From CBDCIS01 sp965217565 (GTDB taxonomy: Bacteria; Chloroflexota; Dehalococcoidia; Lucifugimonadales; CATOSD01): 64,000 bases of DNA. The DNA lies in assembly GCA_965217565.1 (NCBI GenBank), contig CBDCIS010000009.1:22483-86482 (forward strand). The letters run 5' to 3'. Numbering within the stretch: the stretch's first letter is position 1; each line of letters opens with the position of its first letter. The notes under the pieces were generated by a model. It saw only the letters and a program-made list of their open reading frames with translations. It was not told the DNA's origin and searched no databases. Below are positions 60,250 through 64,000 of the stretch, in pieces. The translations under genes were made by a program, and so were the position numbers.

Positions 60250-60559
60250 CTAGTCTATCGTGCCCCCTGAAGGCTAGCCGCCCTTCCCGCACCGTGAAAC
60301 GGTCGCGCATTTGCAAAGCATCCAAGAAACGGCGTGAATTGGCAAAGCGCCTCTTTTCGTCATCGGTGGGCGGGTTACTTTGATATGGCAGGCAGTGATA
60401 ACAGTAGCTCCGCAACAAATCAAGCGGAGTCGGTGTCTTGTTCGCAACAGTAGCTAGAACTTCGTGGGCGAAACGAGAATAATCAACTCGAATCCCAAAG
60501 TCGTCGCGCGCTATAGCGTCGATGTACCCACCGTCAATATAGATAGCCAAACGTGCCAC
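60250..60559 (-). pseudogene. NYN-domain gene, 5' piece
   Basis: 102 codons from GTG 60559, with AAGGA upstream: ARLAIYIDGGYIDAIARDDFG supplies the first catalytic Asp of the NYN fold, then LLRSYCYHCLPYQSN and ending FRGHDRL at the CTAG. Joined to 59153-59437 it gives a full NYN protein of roughly 195 residues, a predicted RNase. Confidence 0.82.
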
Positions 60560-60586
60560 GATAATCCTTCTTCATGGGCAAAAATA

Positions 60587-60614
60587 GAGCCGAAGAAGAA
60601 TCCTTCTTCGGCTC
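60587..60614 (-). terminator. Terminator downstream of topA
   Basis: 11-bp stem GAGCCGAAGAA/TTCTTCGGCTC around a 6-base loop. On the minus strand it is followed by TATTTTTG. About 215 bases beyond the topA stop and just before the NYN gene's ribosome site. The rest of 60560-60828 shows no gene. Confidence 0.65.
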
Positions 60615-60828
60615 ATGTGCGAGTATCACACACCTGACATGCCATCTCGTATGTTAGCTCCGTCTTTTGTCGGCGCAACGCCTACGGTTGGAGAACGGCT
60701 TCACAAGTGGGACGCCAGGGGACATTCCATATGCAATGAAAACATGAGTGGGCTGACTTGTCAACCCCTAATTTTCTATTACAAGTCGGGAAAGTTCGGC
60801 CAAAGCCTCTGTGCCAGTGCTCTTCCCC

Positions 60829-62985
60829 CTACACGCCCACCTCCAGCGGCTCGCTTTCGGGGATTGGGCCTTTGAAGCCGCACGCTGGGCAGCGGGCGTT
60901 CGCGCGGCCCGACGCGAGCAGCAGCTTGCTGCACTCCGGGCACGGCTGTGGCAGCGGGCGTTGGTTCACCGCGAAGTCGCAGGCCGGGTAGTTCGAACAG
61001 CCGTAGAAGCGGCGGCCTCCGCGTCCCTTCTGCTTGCGCTCCACCAGGTCGCTGCCGCACTCCGGGCACTCCACGCCCACCCGTGTCAGCAGCGGACGCG
61101 ACGCCCTGCACTCCGGGAAGCCGCTGCACGACAGGAAGCGTCCGAAGCGGCCCGACTTTATCACCATCGGGCGTTCGCACTCCTCACAGACCTCGTCCGT
61201 CTCCTCATCGATCTGGTCTCGCGGAACCCGTTTGGCCTCCTTCATCGCGCGTTCTATCGACTCGTCGAACGGCGTATAGAAGTCCTTTAGCGTCGGTCCC
61301 CACTGCCGCTCCCCGCTCGCTATGTCGTCCAACTGCTCCTCCACGCGCGCCGTAAAGCCAACGTCCATTATGTCCGGGAAGTGTTCCGTCAGCAGCCCCG
61401 CTACCGCCCTGCCCAGCTTAGTGGGGACGAACCGGCCCTTGTCCTTCAGCACGTAGTCGCGGCCCATGATGGTTGCCATGATGGGCGCGTAGGTGCTGGG
61501 GCGGCCTATGCCCTGCTCCTCCAGCGCCTTGATGAGCGTCGCCTCCGTGTAGCGCGGCGGCGGCTGAGTGAAGTGCTGGTCCGGGGACAGCCCCAGGCAG
61601 TCGAGCGGGTCGTCCTTGGTGAGCGGCGGCAGCGGCGGCGTCTCGTCGTTCTCGCCGGCCTGGGCGTCGTCCCTGTCCTCCATGTACAGCGCGCGAAAGC
61701 CCGCGAACTTGAGCGTTGAACCTGTTGCGCGGAAGCTGTATACCGTCGTGGACTTCCTGCTGTCCGCCGATATGTCCGCCCGGGTGGAGTCGAACAGCGC
61801 GTCGTTCATCTGGCTCGCCAGCATACGTTTCCAGATGAGGTCGTACAGGCGGAACTGGTCGTTGTTGAGGAAGCGGCGAATCGACGCCGGCTCCCTCTCC
61901 ACCGAGGTGGGGCGTATCGCCTCGTGCGCCTCCTGCGCGCCCTTCACCTTGCGCCTGTAGTAGCGGGGCGACTTGGGCGCGTACTCCGGTCCGAACCTCT
62001 TTTTTATGAGCCTGCTCGCCTCCCGCAGCGCGCTTGCGGCAACGTTCGTCGAGTCCGTCCTCATGTAGGTGATAAGGCCAACCGCGCCCTCGTCGCCCGT
62101 GGAGATGCCCTCGTAGAGTTGCTGGGCAATCTGCATCGTCCGGCGGGCGGTGAACCGCAGCTTGCGCGCTGCCTCCTGCTGAAGCGTGCTCGTGATGAAT
62201 GGCGGAGCGGGCCTGCTGCGAGTCTCCCGTTTGAGAACCGACTCCACCACGTAGTCCGCGCTATCCAGGTCCGAGGTTATCTCCCGCGCCCGCTCCCCGT
62301 TGGGTATTTCCAGCTTACCCTTCCGTCCCTTTATGGCGCGCAGCGCGGACTTGAAGTTGATAGGCCGCCCGCCGTTTTGGTGTCGCTTGGCGAGATTGGC
62401 GTCGATAGTCCAGTATTCCTGGGGAACGAAGGCATCAAACTCCTGCTCCCTGTCCACTATCAGCCGCAGCGCGACCGACTGCACGCGGCCCGCGGACAGC
62501 CCGCGCCGCACCTTGCCCCACAGCACGGGGCTGAGGCGGTAGCCCACCAGCCTGTCCAGGATGCGCCGCGCCTGTTGGGCGTCGATGAGACGCCGGTCCA
62601 GCTCTCGCGGGTGGTCGAACGCCTCCCTTATCGCGTCTCGCGTTATCTCGTGGAAGACCACACGCTTGGTCTTAGACTCCGCAATCCTGGCTGCCTTTAT
62701 GAGATGCCAGGATATGGCCTCGCCCTCCCTGTCGGGGTCTGTGGCGAGGTACACCGTGTCCGCCGCCCTAGACGCCTTGGTCAGTTCGGAGACGACCTTC
62801 TTCTTATCCTGCAAGACGTCATAGGTTGGGTGGAAGCCCTTGTCATCCACTTCCACGCCCATCTTGCCCTTGGGGAGGTCTCTGACATGTCCCATCGAGG
62901 CGATGGCCTCGTACTTGTTTCCAAGGAATCGCCCGACGGTTCGGGCCTTTGCCGGTGATTCGACTATTACCAGATCTTTTGCCAT
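60829..62985 (-). CDS. topA: DNA topoisomerase I (type IA)
   Basis: 718 residues. TOPRIM domain (VIVESPAKARTVGRFLG, ATDPDREGEAISWH), catalytic tyrosine in TYMRTDSTN, and the GIGRPSTYAPI motif. The C-terminus carries three Cys4 zinc-ribbon repeats (CEECERPMV, CPECGSDLV, CPECSKLLL regions). Relaxes negative supercoils. Its ATG lies two bases after the dprA stop. Confidence 0.95.
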   Translation of the reverse strand: MAKDLVIVESPAKARTVGRFLGNKYEAIASMGHVRDLPKGKMGVEVDDKGFHPTYDVLQDKKKVVSELTKASRAADTVYLATDPDREGEAISWHLIKAARIAESKTKRVVFHEITRDAIREAFDHPRELDRRLIDAQQARRILDRLVGYRLSPVLWGKVRRGLSAGRVQSVALRLIVDREQEFDAFVPQEYWTIDANLAKRHQNGGRPINFKSALRAIKGRKGKLEIPNGERAREITSDLDSADYVVESVLKRETRSRPAPPFITSTLQQEAARKLRFTARRTMQIAQQLYEGISTGDEGAVGLITYMRTDSTNVAASALREASRLIKKRFGPEYAPKSPRYYRRKVKGAQEAHEAIRPTSVEREPASIRRFLNNDQFRLYDLIWKRMLASQMNDALFDSTRADISADSRKSTTVYSFRATGSTLKFAGFRALYMEDRDDAQAGENDETPPLPPLTKDDPLDCLGLSPDQHFTQPPPRYTEATLIKALEEQGIGRPSTYAPIMATIMGRDYVLKDKGRFVPTKLGRAVAGLLTEHFPDIMDVGFTARVEEQLDDIASGERQWGPTLKDFYTPFDESIERAMKEAKRVPRDQIDEETDEVCEECERPMVIKSGRFGRFLSCSGFPECRASRPLLTRVGVECPECGSDLVERKQKGRGGRRFYGCSNYPACDFAVNQRPLPQPCPECSKLLLASGRANARCPACGFKGPIPESEPLEVGV

Positions 62986-62986
62986 A

Positions 62987-64000
62987 CTATCTCACTACCG
63001 GCTCATACTCGGCCGGAGCCTCTTTGAGCCTCATGTAATTCATTCCCCCGACCTGCTTGACTAAACCCTTCAGTTCCATCACAGCCAGCGCGCCGCTGAC
63101 TGTGGATATGGGAAGCCCCGATTCGCGCGTGACCTCATCTATGTGAATGGAGTCGTAGGTCACGAAGTGAAGCACCCGCGCCTCGTTGTCGTCCTGCGGG
63201 AACATCGCCGCCATCTCGATCTGCCGGCCCACTGAGGAGAGGTTGAGCTCCTCCAGGATGTCTTCACAGTCCGAAACGAGCTTCGCGTTACACTGCTTGA
63301 TGAGCCGATTGGTTCCTTGGCTGTTTGGTGAGAAGATGTTGCCGGGCACGGCGAATACCTCGCGATTCTCTTCAAGGGCGTGCTTGGCGGTGAAGAGAGC
63401 GCCGCTGCCCTCCGGGGCCTCGACCACCAGAGTACCCAGCGTCATGCCGCTCATTATGCGATTCCGGCGGGGGAAGTTCTGGGCGTCGGGCTTCGCTCCA
63501 AGCGGGTATTCGGAGATGAGCGCCCCGTTCTGGGTTATCTCGGACGCGAGCTTGGCGTGTTCCCTGGGATAGATGACGTCCGCGCCGTTGCCGAGCACGG
63601 CGATGGTGCGCTGGCCGGCGTCGAGCGCGGCCCGATGCGCTATTCCGTCGATGCCTCGAGCCAAGCCGCTTACGATGGTTACACCGGCGCGCGCCAGGTC
63701 GTAGGTGAGCCGGTGCGCGGCTTCACGCTCATAGGCCGAAGCCCTCCGTGTGCCCACCACCGCCACCGAGCGCTCGTCTTCCGGCAGGAGGTCGCCACGC
63801 ACGTAGAGAACCGGGGGAAGGTCGTAGATTTCCTTCAGCCGGGACGGATAGTTGGCGTCGTTCCAAGTGACCGCCCAGACGCCGTGGTCGTCAAGTCGTT
63901 CCAGTTCGACGTCAGGGTCTATGGTCGGCCTGCGAGTGGCTATCTGCTGCAATGCCCCTTTGTCCAGGCCCGCGTCTTTCAGTTCGGAGCCGCTGGCCCG
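62987..64000 (-). CDS. dprA: DNA processing protein DprA, 5' end beyond the window
   Basis: 338 codons visible; the frame is still open at base 64000 (upstream residues RASGSELKDAGLDKGALQQ are the end of the N-terminal SAM-like domain). Rossmann core with VAVVGTRRASAYE, VSGLARGIDGIAHRAAL, VLGNGADVIYPREH, FPRRNRIMSGM and the GALFTAKHALE segment, then a C-terminal winged helix. Loads RecA onto incoming single strands. Operonic with topA. Confidence 0.93.
   Translation of the reverse strand, partial: RASGSELKDAGLDKGALQQIATRRPTIDPDVELERLDDHGVWAVTWNDANYPSRLKEIYDLPPVLYVRGDLLPEDERSVAVVGTRRASAYEREAAHRLTYDLARAGVTIVSGLARGIDGIAHRAALDAGQRTIAVLGNGADVIYPREHAKLASEITQNGALISEYPLGAKPDAQNFPRRNRIMSGMTLGTLVVEAPEGSGALFTAKHALEENREVFAVPGNIFSPNSQGTNRLIKQCNAKLVSDCEDILEELNLSSVGRQIEMAAMFPQDDNEARVLHFVTYDSIHIDEVTRESGLPISTVSGALAVMELKGLVKQVGGMNYMRLKEAPAEYEPVVR

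Noticed and set aside
59450..60559. Single 369-codon frame that appears to fuse the NYN gene start to the transposase
   Set aside because: Its middle is an out-of-frame reading of the first transposase half; it arises from insertion geometry plus the 8-A run and is not a real fusion protein.
1..64000. Reassignment of TAG as a sense codon (amber codons in the restriction enzyme and IS3 orfB)
   Set aside because: Many intact genes end in TAG at the expected length, including the SDR and the thiolase, so TAG is a normal stop here.
1..64000. rRNA or tRNA genes
   Set aside because: Looked for TTCGANTC-type T-loops with a matching acceptor stem and for rRNA-like stretches; none was convincing.

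Overview
The window is bacterial, gene-dense and mostly high in G+C. Two sets of genes are mixed: housekeeping genes (coaE, selA, rarA, fumC, a CCA-adding enzyme, xseA/xseB, efp, pepQ, aroQ, xerC-type recombinase, topA, dprA) and catabolic genes (molybdenum hydroxylase, SDR, metallo-beta-lactamase-fold enzymes, thiolase with Zn-ribbon partner, HpaI-type aldolase, phosphotriesterase-like hydrolase, alpha/beta hydrolases). The protein flavour and the topA-dprA and aroQ-pepQ-efp-xseA-xseB runs look to me like Chloroflexota of the Dehalococcoidia/SAR202 type. That assignment is inference, since no rRNA or tRNA gene was seen.

Layout. 1-7.4 kb: a plus-strand run of oxidoreductases and hydrolases. 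7.4-12.9 kb: a minus-strand operon coaE - norQ-like AAA - CoA-type Nudix - norD-like VWA protein. 13-15.1 kb: selA and an AIM24-type protein. 15.2-17 kb: a type II-like restriction-modification pair whose nuclease gene has an early amber codon. 17.1-21.7 kb: Uma2-like gene, rarA, Zn-ribbon protein plus thiolase, small HAD protein. 21.8-22.5 kb: a PIN/RHH toxin-antitoxin pair with a palindromic operator.

22.5-36.3 kb is a mobile-element island. Its backbone is a two-gene ATPase + TOPRIM-like (DUF4435-type) system resembling PARIS (AriA/AriB). The ATPase gene is cut into four pieces over 9.2 kb by an IS5-family element, an IS630-family element and a 5.8-kb composite transposon bounded by two IS3-family copies. 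Removing the three elements by hand restores one reading frame of about 451 codons. The composite transposon itself carries an intact ATPase + DUF4276 gene pair, so one predicted ATPase/TOPRIM system sits inside the broken gene of another. Upstream lie CTAG-flanked MITE-like repeats that later served as landing sites for a second IS630 element and, at 43 kb, for an IS5 element.

36.3-44.9 kb: universal stress protein, MFS exporter, a second PIN/RHH pair, threonine aldolase, two tandem alpha/beta hydrolases, a small membrane protein, an IS5 copy and a Cys-rich/winged-helix gene pair. 45-50.6 kb: fumC, CCA-adding enzyme, HpaI-type aldolase, VOC protein, phosphotriesterase-like protein. 50.6-56.3 kb: a tightly overlapping minus-strand operon (TPR protein - aroQ - pepQ - efp - 32-codon ORF - xseA - xseB - dual-specificity phosphatase - phosphotriesterase-like). 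56.5-64 kb: tyrosine recombinase, a membrane coiled-coil/nuclease-like gene pair, a NYN-domain gene split by a second IS5 copy, topA and the 3' part of dprA.
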